Below are positions 1 to 5,177 of a DNA stretch of 5,420 nt, piece after piece (within the stretch, counting starts at the first letter, position 1; every line of letters starts with the position of its first letter). A program made the translations under genes and the position numbers. The notes under the pieces are model-generated. The model saw nothing but the letters and a program-made list of their open reading frames with translations, did no database searches and had not been told where the DNA came from. Origin of the DNA: CAYHPY01 sp964358485 (GTDB taxonomy: Bacteria; Elusimicrobiota; Elusimicrobia; UBA1565; UBA9628); assembly GCA_964358485.1 (NCBI GenBank), contig CAYHPY010000167.1:1-5420 (forward strand). The letters run 5' to 3'.

Positions 1-91
1 GACCGTCGTTAAGCCGTGTGCGGGAAATCCGCATGCACGGTTTGAAAGGAGGATTCGGAATCGGGCTGAACTAGCCCGCGCCAATTTCTAC
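1..91 (+). mobile_element. 3' end of a group II intron (domains V and VI), left part outside window
   Basis: Group II introns are self-splicing retroelements. Their 3' end carries the catalytic domain V hairpin and domain VI, which holds the branch-point adenosine. Here a domain V hairpin (11-43) is followed by a GAA-type linker and a second hairpin around GGGCT-gaact-AGCCC (64-78, extendable by one C-G pair). The sequence then ends CAATTTCTAC. An intron end at C91 gives the usual terminal A-pyrimidine and places A83/A84 about 7-8 bases from the 3' splice site, where the branch adenosine normally sits. The outer domain VI pairing is irregular and I could only partly fold it. The reverse transcriptase/maturase gene, if present, would lie to the left of the window. 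Whether the intron is complete and active cannot be judged. The exact 3' boundary is an inference. Confidence 0.8.
11..43 (+). ncRNA. Group II intron domain V catalytic hairpin
   Basis: This 33-base hairpin has the domain V layout. A lower stem (11-18 with 36-43) contains the catalytic AGC triad at 12-14. A two-base bulge, TG at 34-35, lies on the 3' side. An upper stem (19-23 with 29-33) is capped by a GAAA-containing loop at 24-28. Canonical domain V is 34 bases with a GNRA tetraloop; this one is one base shorter in the loop region, as in some bacterial introns. Domain V coordinates catalytic metal ions for both splicing steps and is the most conserved intron segment, so it is the strongest evidence for the element. 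Confidence 0.85.
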
Positions 92-93
92 CA

Positions 94-555
94 ATGCCCG
101 GCATTCATTCCGCATTTGTAATTGAGGAGGCCGCTCTTGAGGATGTGGAGGCCGTCGCGCCCCTGTTCGACGAATATCGGAAATTCTACGGCCAGGCCGC
201 CGATCCGGCGGGCGCGCGCAAATTTCTGAGGGACCGGCTGGTGGCGCGGCAGTCGAAGATTTTTCTCGCGAAGCGAGATCCGGCCGTTTTTGGTTTTGTT
301 CAGTTGTATCCCTCTTTTTCTTCCGTTTCAATGAAACCTTTATGGATCCTCAATGATCTATTCGTTCTTCCTTCCGCCCGGAAAACCGGCGCGGCGACGG
401 CCCTCATGGAACGGGCCCGGCGTTTGGCCGCCGAAACCGGGGCGGAAGGGCTGGTCCTGGAAACCGCCGTTGACAACTTGGCGGCCCAAAAGCTGTATGA
501 AAAACTAGGCTGGAAGCGGGAAGTCCAGTTTTACCGTTACAACCTGGATTTATAG
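94..555 (+). CDS. GNAT-family N-acetyltransferase
   Basis: The 153-residue product is a single GNAT domain, which transfers an acetyl group from acetyl-CoA to an amine; the substrate cannot be told from sequence. The core beta strand with WILNDLFVLPSAR (residues 84-96) leads into the acetyl-CoA pyrophosphate-binding loop R96-K-T-G99-A-A101, matching the family's R/Q-x-x-G-x-G/A. The C-terminal motif LETAVDNLAAQKLYEKLGW (about 122-140) is typical of soluble bacterial GNATs. Length is normal and there is no signal peptide or membrane segment. The start at 94 is the only ATG that keeps the first strand (FVIEEAALEDVEAV). No Shine-Dalgarno sequence lies at the right distance, because the bases just upstream belong to the group II intron. 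A purine-rich GGAGG at 48-52 is too far away. Native translation signals may therefore lie in the 5' exon beyond the intron. The middle of the gene (about 280-360) is T-rich compared with its neighbours. The last 6 bp overlap the convergent rsmE gene. Confidence 0.9.
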   Translation: MPGIHSAFVIEEAALEDVEAVAPLFDEYRKFYGQAADPAGARKFLRDRLVARQSKIFLAKRDPAVFGFVQLYPSFSSVSMKPLWILNDLFVLPSARKTGAATALMERARRLAAETGAEGLVLETAVDNLAAQKLYEKLGWKREVQFYRYNLDL

Positions 556-1374
556 CCCGTCGGGCCCGCGGCGAAAATCCCCCCAGGTCAACTGAACCGC
601 GCTCAGACCCACGATCACCGCGGTTTCCGCGCGCAGGACGCGGCCGCCCAGAAGCCAGGGAATCGCCCGGCCTTCCAGCTTCTTGCGCTCAGCCGGGGAA
701 AATCCTCCCTCGGGCCCGATCAGCAGAAGAATCCGCTTCGGCGCGGCGGCCGCCGGAGCGGCCTGGCCGCCGACATTGTCCAAGCACAGGCATAGGTCCG
801 CCTGGGCCTCGGGAGAGGACAGGAAGTCGTCCAAGGTCGTCGGAGGTTTGATCTCGGGGAGGGAGCTCCTCCGGCATTGCTTGGCGGCGCGGACGATTTG
901 CCCCGGCCAGGCGTGGGCCTTTTCATGCTCCAGGTCCCGCGGGGGGACGGAGTGTTCCGTGAGAAGGGGAATGATCCGGGAGACCCCAAGTTCGGTGGCC
1001 TTCTGCGCCACGAAAAGCATCCTTTGGCGCGCCAGCACGGCGCAGGCCAAGGTAATGGGAACCGACGGCTCCGGAGAAACGGCGCAGCTCTCGTAGGGAA
1101 CCGCGAAGCCTCCCTCGGGGGTCAATTCCTTGACGGAGGCCCGATAGAAGATTCCCGAACCGTCCCGGACGGTGAAGGCCTCTTTGGGGTTGATGTCCCG
1201 GCGGATTAGCCTGCGCGCGAGGGCGGCGTCGAAGGTGAACGGCTTCCCCATTTCCAGGAGGGGGAATTCCAGCGGCGGATCTCCGGGGGCGTCCGATCGG
1301 CCCGAGGTTCTTTCGAGGGACGGCTTTGCCTGGGAATGCGGCGGGCGCCATTTGCGGTGGAAATCCTTGGGCAT
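550..1374 (-). CDS. rsmE: 16S rRNA (uracil-1498-N3)-methyltransferase RsmE
   Basis: RsmE uses S-adenosylmethionine to methylate N3 of U1498 in helix 44 of 16S rRNA in the small subunit. The 274-residue product has a PUA-like N-terminal region followed by a SPOUT (knotted) methyltransferase domain. Family motifs are clear: QKATELGVSRIIPLLTEHS (124-142), the W..QI..AAKQCRR segment (156-169), IGPEGGFSPAE (219-229) and LGGRVLRAETA (242-252), the last two forming the SAM-binding knot. The ATG at 1374 is chosen because AAAGGAG (1385-1391, minus strand) precedes it by 10 bases. A longer frame to 1497 would run through the rsmH gene. The protein is about 25-30 residues longer than usual at the N terminus, which is basic and low-complexity. 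The usual HHL..VLR motif of the PUA region is replaced by ARRLIRRDINPKE. It lies 5 bp downstream of the rsmH stop, so the two are almost certainly cotranscribed and translationally coupled. Confidence 0.93.
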   Translation of the reverse strand: MPKDFHRKWRPPHSQAKPSLERTSGRSDAPGDPPLEFPLLEMGKPFTFDAALARRLIRRDINPKEAFTVRDGSGIFYRASVKELTPEGGFAVPYESCAVSPEPSVPITLACAVLARQRMLFVAQKATELGVSRIIPLLTEHSVPPRDLEHEKAHAWPGQIVRAAKQCRRSSLPEIKPPTTLDDFLSSPEAQADLCLCLDNVGGQAAPAAAAPKRILLLIGPEGGFSPAERKKLEGRAIPWLLGGRVLRAETAVIVGLSAVQLTWGDFRRGPDGL

Positions 1375-1379
1375 GGTTC

Positions 1380-2795
1380 TTAATCTCCTTTCACGGCGGT
1401 GCGGACGGCCCGCCAGAGCCGGGCCGAGCGGGCGCGGGGATTCTCCCGCACTTCCTCGGCCGCGGGGCGCAGGGGCTCGGGCGGTGATTGTTCCCAAAGG
1501 CCGCGGGCCGCCTGCTCCCGAAGCGCTTCCCGCACCAACGCCTCCTCCCCGGAATGAAAGGTCAGCAGGGCGGCCCTTCCCCCGGGGAGCAGGAGCGCGG
1601 GGAGGATTTTGAGAAAGGCGGCCAGGGATTCGTGTTCCCCATTGACCGCGATTCTCAACGCCTGGAAGGTCCGCGTGGCCGGATGCGCCGAGAAAGCGTC
1701 TTTCTTGACGATCTTTTCGGTTCCCAAGCCCTTGGCCGCGGCGACGGCGGACGCCAGTTCCCGCGTGGTCCGGGGAGAACGCCCTTGGGCCCCCAAGGCG
1801 CGCAGGGCGGCCGCTATTTTTCCGGCGTCCGGCTCCTGGCCGTAGCGGGTCAGGGCTTCGGCGATTTCGCCTTCGGAGGCCGCCGCCAGCCAGTCGGCGG
1901 CCGTTTTTCCCGCGGAGCGGTCCATGCGCATGTCCAACGGTCCGTCGTTTTTGAAGGACATGCCCCGGTCCGGGCGGTCAAGCTGCATGGAGGAGACCCC
2001 GAAGTCGGCCAGCAGGCGGTCCACGCCGTCCCAACCGAGTTCCCGGAGGACGGAGCCGGCCCGGGCGTAGTCGGAGCGGCGGGCGATGATCTTGGTCCCT
2101 TGGAGGCGAAGGCGGTCCTCGGTGCGGGCCAGTTCCTCGCCGTCGCGGTCCAATCCCAAGACGGCGCCGGACGGCCCCGCGCGGCGCGCCAATTCCTGGG
2201 CGTGCCCGCCCCAGCCCAAGGTGCAGTCCAGGATTTTCTTTCCGGCCAACGGGGACAGCGCCTCCACGATCTCTCCCACCATGATGGGGATGTGCGTGCC
2301 CGCCGGGGTGGACCCCCGGGCCTTGGCCTTGGCGACCTCCTCGGGGACGGCGCCCAGCTCCTTGTATTTTTCGGAAAAGGATTTCGGATGCGTTCCCGTG
2401 TAGCGCTTGCGGCGCTTGTAGGAGGCGACGATTTCGGCGATCGGGATGTCGGCGGGGGTCAGATCGTACTCCAGCAGGCGTTGGGCCGTGACCCAAGCCG
2501 TTCGGTCGTGCTCCGTGGGCTTGAGGTCTCCGGTGAATTTCGGGACCAAGAGGGCGATCAGCTCGATCTCCCCGAAATCGTAGGCATGCCGGGTCCGGGC
2601 GATTTCGGCCCCGACGGTGGCTTCGAATCCCAGCTCCTCGCGTAATTCCCGGACCAAAGCGGCGGCCGGGGTCTCCCCCGGCTCGATTCTGCCGCCCGGG
2701 AACTCCCACTTGCCGGCGTGGCGGCGGCCGGGTCCCCGGCGGGCCAGCAGAACCGCGCCCGAGCGCAGGATGATTCCGGCGCAAACCTGGAGCAT
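1380..2795 (-). CDS. rsmH: Fusion of MutT-type Nudix hydrolase and 16S rRNA (cytosine-1402-N4)-methyltransferase RsmH
   Basis: The 471-residue protein has two domains. Residues 1 to about 124 are a Nudix hydrolase with a perfect Nudix box from G35 to F57 (G-x5-E41-x7-R49-E-L-x-E53-E54-x-G56-F). The tail WVTAQRLLEYDLTPADIPI (101-119) is typical of MutT-like 8-oxo-dGTP diphosphatases. From about 126 the protein is RsmH (MraW), which methylates N4 of C1402 in 16S rRNA. It opens with an extension containing RRKRYTGTHPKSF (128-140) and PAGTHIPIMV (164-173). RsmH motifs follow: TLGWGGHA (192-199) and DRD (216-218) for SAM binding, DFGVSSMQLD (264-273), FKNDGPLDMRMD (281-292), HPATRTFQALRIAVN (371-385) and NPRARSA (452-458). 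The usual FHSLED is FHSGEE (413-418). The reading frame is continuous, without stop or frameshift. The ATG at 2795 is preferred because it starts the first Nudix strand (MLQVCAGIIL) and directly follows a promoter. The longer start at 2891 would translate through that promoter. No mraZ or ftsL neighbours are present, so this rsmH is outside the usual division cluster. Confidence 0.92.
   Translation of the reverse strand: MLQVCAGIILRSGAVLLARRGPGRRHAGKWEFPGGRIEPGETPAAALVRELREELGFEATVGAEIARTRHAYDFGEIELIALLVPKFTGDLKPTEHDRTAWVTAQRLLEYDLTPADIPIAEIVASYKRRKRYTGTHPKSFSEKYKELGAVPEEVAKAKARGSTPAGTHIPIMVGEIVEALSPLAGKKILDCTLGWGGHAQELARRAGPSGAVLGLDRDGEELARTEDRLRLQGTKIIARRSDYARAGSVLRELGWDGVDRLLADFGVSSMQLDRPDRGMSFKNDGPLDMRMDRSAGKTAADWLAAASEGEIAEALTRYGQEPDAGKIAAALRALGAQGRSPRTTRELASAVAAAKGLGTEKIVKKDAFSAHPATRTFQALRIAVNGEHESLAAFLKILPALLLPGGRAALLTFHSGEEALVREALREQAARGLWEQSPPEPLRPAAEEVRENPRARSARLWRAVRTAVKGD
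1385..1391 (-). promoter_or_regulatory. Ribosome binding site of rsmE inside the rsmH 3' end
   Basis: On the minus strand AAAGGAG lies 10 bases upstream of the ATG at 1374. It falls within the last codons of rsmH, with the rsmH TAA (1382-1380) in the spacer. This fixes the rsmE start and suggests that ribosomes ending rsmH can reinitiate on rsmE. Confidence 0.75.
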
Positions 2796-2802
2796 GGCCG
2801 GT

Positions 2803-2830
2803 ATTATCGCAATTGCGGGGGGCATGACAA
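2803..2830 (-). promoter_or_regulatory. Sigma70-type promoter of nudix-rsmH-rsmE, predicted leaderless
   Basis: Reading the minus strand, TTGTCA (2830-2825) and GATAAT (2808-2803) are separated by 16 bases. Each matches the sigma70 consensus at 5 of 6 positions. After the -10 there are only seven bases, ACCGGCC, before the ATG at 2795, so transcription should begin at 2796 or 2795. No Shine-Dalgarno sequence precedes this ATG, which agrees with a leaderless message. The prediction is from sequence alone. Confidence 0.6.
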
Positions 2831-2852
2831 ACCGGATCACTGTTACTACAAT
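2824..2852 (+). promoter_or_regulatory. Sigma70-type promoter of htrA-pirin
   Basis: On the plus strand ATGACA (2824-2829) and TACAAT (2847-2852) are separated by exactly 17 bases. Each matches consensus at 5 of 6 positions. Transcription would start near 2859, giving a leader of about 30 bases that includes the GGAGG ribosome binding site of htrA. The -35 shares bases 2825-2829 with the -35 of the divergent promoter. Confidence 0.6.
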
Positions 2853-2856
2853 AGTG
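2838..2856. promoter_or_regulatory. Imperfect inverted repeat over the htrA -10 box, possible operator
   Basis: CACTGTT (2838-2844), a 5-base spacer, and AATAGTG (2850-2856) form an inverted repeat matching at 6 of 7 positions per arm. It overlaps the -10 element of the htrA promoter, where a bound repressor would block RNA polymerase. No regulator gene is visible in the window and the repeat is short enough to arise by chance. Confidence 0.3.
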
Positions 2857-2889
2857 TTTGTTCGACCCGGGGTGAGGGAGGGACGCGCC

Positions 2890-3873
2890 ATGGATGCGGG
2901 AGTGACGGCGGACGGCGGGCTGTTGGACGCCTATTCGGAGGCGGTGGCCGGAGCCGCCGCCAAGGCGGGGCCGGCGGTGGTCAACATCAACGTCCGGCAG
3001 GTGGTCCGGACCCCGCGGGGCAAGAGGGAGGCCGTCGGCGGAGGTTCGGGCTTTCTTTTCACGGCCAACGGCTACATCCTGACCAACAGCCATGTGGTCC
3101 ACGGGGCGACTCGGGTCGAGGTGGTCCTGGCCGACGGCCGACGCTTCGGGGCGGAGCCGGTGGGGGACGATCCGGCCACCGACCTGGCCGTCATCCGGAT
3201 CGAGGCCGACGATCTTCCCGCCGCGGTTCTCGGCGACGCGCGGTTTCTGCGTCCCGGCCAGGTGGCCATCGCCCTGGGCAATCCCCTGGGTTTTCAGTCT
3301 TCCCTCACGGCGGGGGTCGTGAGCGCCCTAGGGCGCTCCATGCGTTCGCAGTCCGGGCGACTGATCGACAACGTGATCCAAACGGACGCGGCCCTTAATC
3401 CCGGAAATTCCGGCGGGCCCTTGATCAATTCCCGGGGAGAGGTGATCGGGGTCAACACGGCGGTGATCCAAGGGGCGCAGGGCATTTGCTTTGCGATCTC
3501 CATCAACACCGCCAAATTCGTGGCCGGGGAGCTCATCAAGAACGGCCGGATCCGCCGGGCGTACCTGGGCATCGGCGGCCAGGACGTGTTGTTGACCGCC
3601 CACATCCGGCGGGAGCACGAGCTCTCCCAGGAAAGCGGGGTCCTGGTGATCGCCCTGGAAAAGGGCGGGCCGGCCGACCGTGCCGGGATGGAGGAAGGAG
3701 ACGTCCTGGTGGCCTTCGACTCCAAGGCCGTGGAGGGCCTCGACGACCTGTTCCGTCTGCTTCCGGAAAGCGCCATCGGGTTCGGCTACACGGTGACGCT
3801 GTTGCGGGGGTCGCGCCTGGTCAAGATTCCGGTGCGGCCCGGGGCCGCCCCCGAAATCAAAGAGGAGGCCTGA
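2890..3873 (+). CDS. HtrA/DegP-type trypsin-like serine protease with one PDZ domain, no signal peptide
   Basis: The 327-residue protein is a chymotrypsin-fold protease of the HtrA (S1C) family, which degrades misfolded or damaged proteins. The catalytic triad is complete: His68 in TNSHVV, Asp98 in TDLAV, and Ser174 in NPGNSGGP. The protease domain spans about residues 18-217. One PDZ domain follows (about 222-318), beginning RRAYLGIGGQ and including the substrate-groove-type segment ADRAGMEEGDVLVAF. Unlike DegP, DegS or DegQ, it has no signal peptide or N-terminal anchor. The N terminus (MDAGVTADGGLLDAYSEAV) is hydrophilic, so the protein is predicted to be cytoplasmic. The start at 2890 follows GGAGG (2877-2881) by 8 bases. 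A longer frame beginning at 2617 would overlap the nudix gene and the promoter and is rejected. The stop TGA is one base before the pirin ATG, so the two genes form an operon. Confidence 0.92.
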   Translation: MDAGVTADGGLLDAYSEAVAGAAAKAGPAVVNINVRQVVRTPRGKREAVGGGSGFLFTANGYILTNSHVVHGATRVEVVLADGRRFGAEPVGDDPATDLAVIRIEADDLPAAVLGDARFLRPGQVAIALGNPLGFQSSLTAGVVSALGRSMRSQSGRLIDNVIQTDAALNPGNSGGPLINSRGEVIGVNTAVIQGAQGICFAISINTAKFVAGELIKNGRIRRAYLGIGGQDVLLTAHIRREHELSQESGVLVIALEKGGPADRAGMEEGDVLVAFDSKAVEGLDDLFRLLPESAIGFGYTVTLLRGSRLVKIPVRPGAAPEIKEEA

Positions 3874-3874
3874 C

Positions 3875-4600
3875 ATGTCCTCGGGAATGGGGCCGACGGG
3901 GGAAATCTCGGTCCGCCGCGCGCGGGAGAGGTTTCACACCGCCGTCGACTGGCTGGATTCCCGGCACAGCTTCAGCTTCGCGGATCATTACGATCCGTCC
4001 AATGTCGGCCACGGCCTGCTTCTGGTCAGCAACGACGACATCATCCGGCCGGGCTCGGGGTTTTTGACCCATCCCCACCGGGACATGGAGATCGTGACCT
4101 GGGTTCTGGACGGGGAGCTGGAGCACAAGGACTCCGAGGGAAACCGGGGGATCATCTATCCGGGCCTGGCCCAGCGGATGAGCGCGGGCTCCGGAATTTG
4201 GCACTCCGAGATCAACCCCAGCAAGACCGAGCCGGTGCGTTTGGTCCAAATGTGGGTGACGCCCGACGCTCGGATCGACCCCGGCTACGAGCAGCTCGAC
4301 ATCGGCAAGGATTTGGCCAAAGGGGGACTGGTGCCGGTGGCCTCGGGAGATCCCCGGCACGCGGCGATCTCGATCCGGCAGAAGGGGGCCACCTTGTGGG
4401 CGGGCCGTTTGAAAGCCGCCGAGAAGGTGCGTGTCCCGGACGCGCCGCACGCCCATCTTTTCATCGCCAAGGGGTCCGCGAGCTTGGAAGGGGCGGGAGG
4501 GCTGGAGCAGGGGGACGCGGTTCGCCTGACCGGCGCCGGAGACCCGTGGCTCCAAGCCGGGCCCGAGGGCGCGGAAGTCCTCATCTGGGCGACGGCGTGA
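3875..4600 (+). CDS. Pirin-family bicupin protein (YhhW/quercetinase-like)
   Basis: The 241-residue product is a full-length bacterial pirin, a cytoplasmic two-cupin metalloprotein. Characterised relatives include E. coli YhhW, which has quercetin 2,3-dioxygenase activity in vitro, and human pirin, an iron-dependent regulator. The physiological substrate of most bacterial members is unknown. The N-terminal cupin has the family signature DSRHSFSFADHYDP (28-41), THPHRDMEIVTWVLDGELEH (65-84) and SAGSGIWHSE (103-112). The metal ligands are all present: His66, His68, His110 and Glu112. The C-terminal cupin (about 150-241) is normally degenerate and is so here. The ATG at 3875 is preceded by GAGGAGG (3862-3868) with a 6-base spacer, inside the end of htrA. 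A second ATG at residue 5 is less well placed. Cotranscription with the HtrA-type protease hints at a stress or redox context, which is inference only. Confidence 0.94.
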   Translation: MSSGMGPTGEISVRRARERFHTAVDWLDSRHSFSFADHYDPSNVGHGLLLVSNDDIIRPGSGFLTHPHRDMEIVTWVLDGELEHKDSEGNRGIIYPGLAQRMSAGSGIWHSEINPSKTEPVRLVQMWVTPDARIDPGYEQLDIGKDLAKGGLVPVASGDPRHAAISIRQKGATLWAGRLKAAEKVRVPDAPHAHLFIAKGSASLEGAGGLEQGDAVRLTGAGDPWLQAGPEGAEVLIWATA

Positions 4601-4619
4601 CGGCGGAAATTTAGGCTTT

Positions 4620-4633
4620 AGGACGGCCGTCCT
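4620..4633. terminator. Perfect 14-bp palindrome after pirin, candidate terminator stem
   Basis: AGGACGGCCGTCCT is a perfect palindrome that can form a 5-bp stem with a GGCC loop, 20 bases after the pirin stop. It lies in a convergent gap, where a bidirectional terminator would be expected. No T-tract follows on either strand, so a classical intrinsic terminator is not shown. Confidence 0.35.
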
Positions 4634-4660
4634 GATAGCCCCTGAAGTAGGCCGGCACAG

Positions 4661-4676
4661 CGGGGCTGCCGCCCCG
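4661..4676. terminator. GC-rich hairpin between convergent genes
   Basis: CGGGGC-TGCC-GCCCCG forms a 6-bp GC-only stem with a 4-base loop. It is flanked by GCCGG (4651-4655) and CCGGC (4674-4678), which offer an alternative longer fold. It ends just after the stop of the minus-strand membrane-protein gene. No T-tract follows on either strand, so its role in termination is uncertain. Confidence 0.3.
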
Positions 4677-4677
4677 G

Positions 4678-5157
4678 CTAGTCCCGGTCGGAGTCCGGGA
4701 CGGGGGCGGCCGGGGCGCCGGACCTCAATTCCGTGTGGCGGACCAGCCCGCCCAGGTGCGCGGTCCAGGACAATAGGCCCAGGACCGGGACCGAGAGGGC
4801 CAGGACCCCCGCGCAGGCCTTGCGGGAAAGGGCTCCCCGGCGCATGGCCCAGATCAGGGTTCCCAGGGCCGCGCCGCCCAGGAGAAGGACCGCGATCAGA
4901 GCTTTTTCGGCGGCTTCCTCGTGATCGTGGATGATGGACTCCAGGACGCCCGGCAGGTGCTCGATGACGTCTTCGGCCTCTTCCCCGCTGAAATAGGCGG
5001 GGAGGGCCAAAAGGGCGGAGGCCACGAAGCTCCAGAGCCCGGCTTTCACCACGTCGTCCTTGCGCAATACGAGTCCCGCCGCCGTCAGCGCGGCCGCGAA
5101 GGCCGCTCCGAGGACGGGAAGATGGTTGGCCAGGAGATGAATTTGAGCGCCGTTCAT
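4678..5157 (-). CDS. Small four-helix integral membrane protein of unknown function
   Basis: The 159-residue product is hydrophobic, with about four predicted membrane helices near residues 8-30, 38-56, 85-103 and 114-133. I recognise its style from uncharacterised bacterial membrane proteins but can give no function. The opening IHLLANHLPVLG (6-17) has two histidines at the edge of helix 1. The loop between helices 2 and 3 is acidic (GEEAEDVIEHLPGV, 58-71) and continues into IIHDHEEAAEKA. After helix 4 comes WTAHLGGLVRHTE (131-143). Histidines near the membrane boundaries (7, 12, 79, 134, 141) could bind a metal or heme, which is speculation. The C-terminal tail (146-159) is Pro/Ala/Asp-rich and probably disordered. 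The start at 5157 is supported by GGAGG 8 bases upstream and an extended -10 promoter. A longer frame to 5358 would overlap the divergent gene. It appears monocistronic. Confidence 0.82.
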   Translation of the reverse strand: MNGAQIHLLANHLPVLGAAFAAALTAAGLVLRKDDVVKAGLWSFVASALLALPAYFSGEEAEDVIEHLPGVLESIIHDHEEAAEKALIAVLLLGGAALGTLIWAMRRGALSRKACAGVLALSVPVLGLLSWTAHLGGLVRHTELRSGAPAAPVPDSDRD

Positions 5158-5177
5158 GGTGGAGTCCTCCGAGCCCA

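Noticed and set aside
280..360. T-rich patch in the GNAT gene as a sign of recent transfer
   Set aside because: The patch is short and codes for conserved GNAT core strands. Composition over 80 bases is not enough to claim transfer.
1375..1497. 41-residue longer start for rsmE
   Set aside because: It lies inside the rsmH coding region, while a good RBS supports the ATG at 1374.
1488..2645. Long plus-strand open frame of 385 codons opposite rsmH
   Set aside because: It is the antisense shadow of a clearly recognised Nudix-RsmH gene. Its translation is Gly/Arg/Pro-rich with no domain, and it arises from the high GC content.
2617..2889. 91-residue upstream extension of the HtrA reading frame
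   Set aside because: It would overlap the nudix gene and run through both promoters. The ATG at 2890 has a strong GGAGG at 8 bases.
2796..2891. Upstream start for nudix-rsmH at 2891
   Set aside because: The extra 32 residues are not Nudix-like, have no ribosome binding site, and would be encoded by the promoter region.
1978..3102. Minus-strand open frame of 374 codons overlapping nudix-rsmH and htrA
   Set aside because: It is an out-of-frame shadow crossing the divergent promoter region, with no recognisable domain.
5161..5170. Short inverted repeat GGAG-TC-CTCC over the membrane-protein ribosome binding site
   Set aside because: The two-base loop is too small to form a hairpin, so RBS sequestration is not supported.
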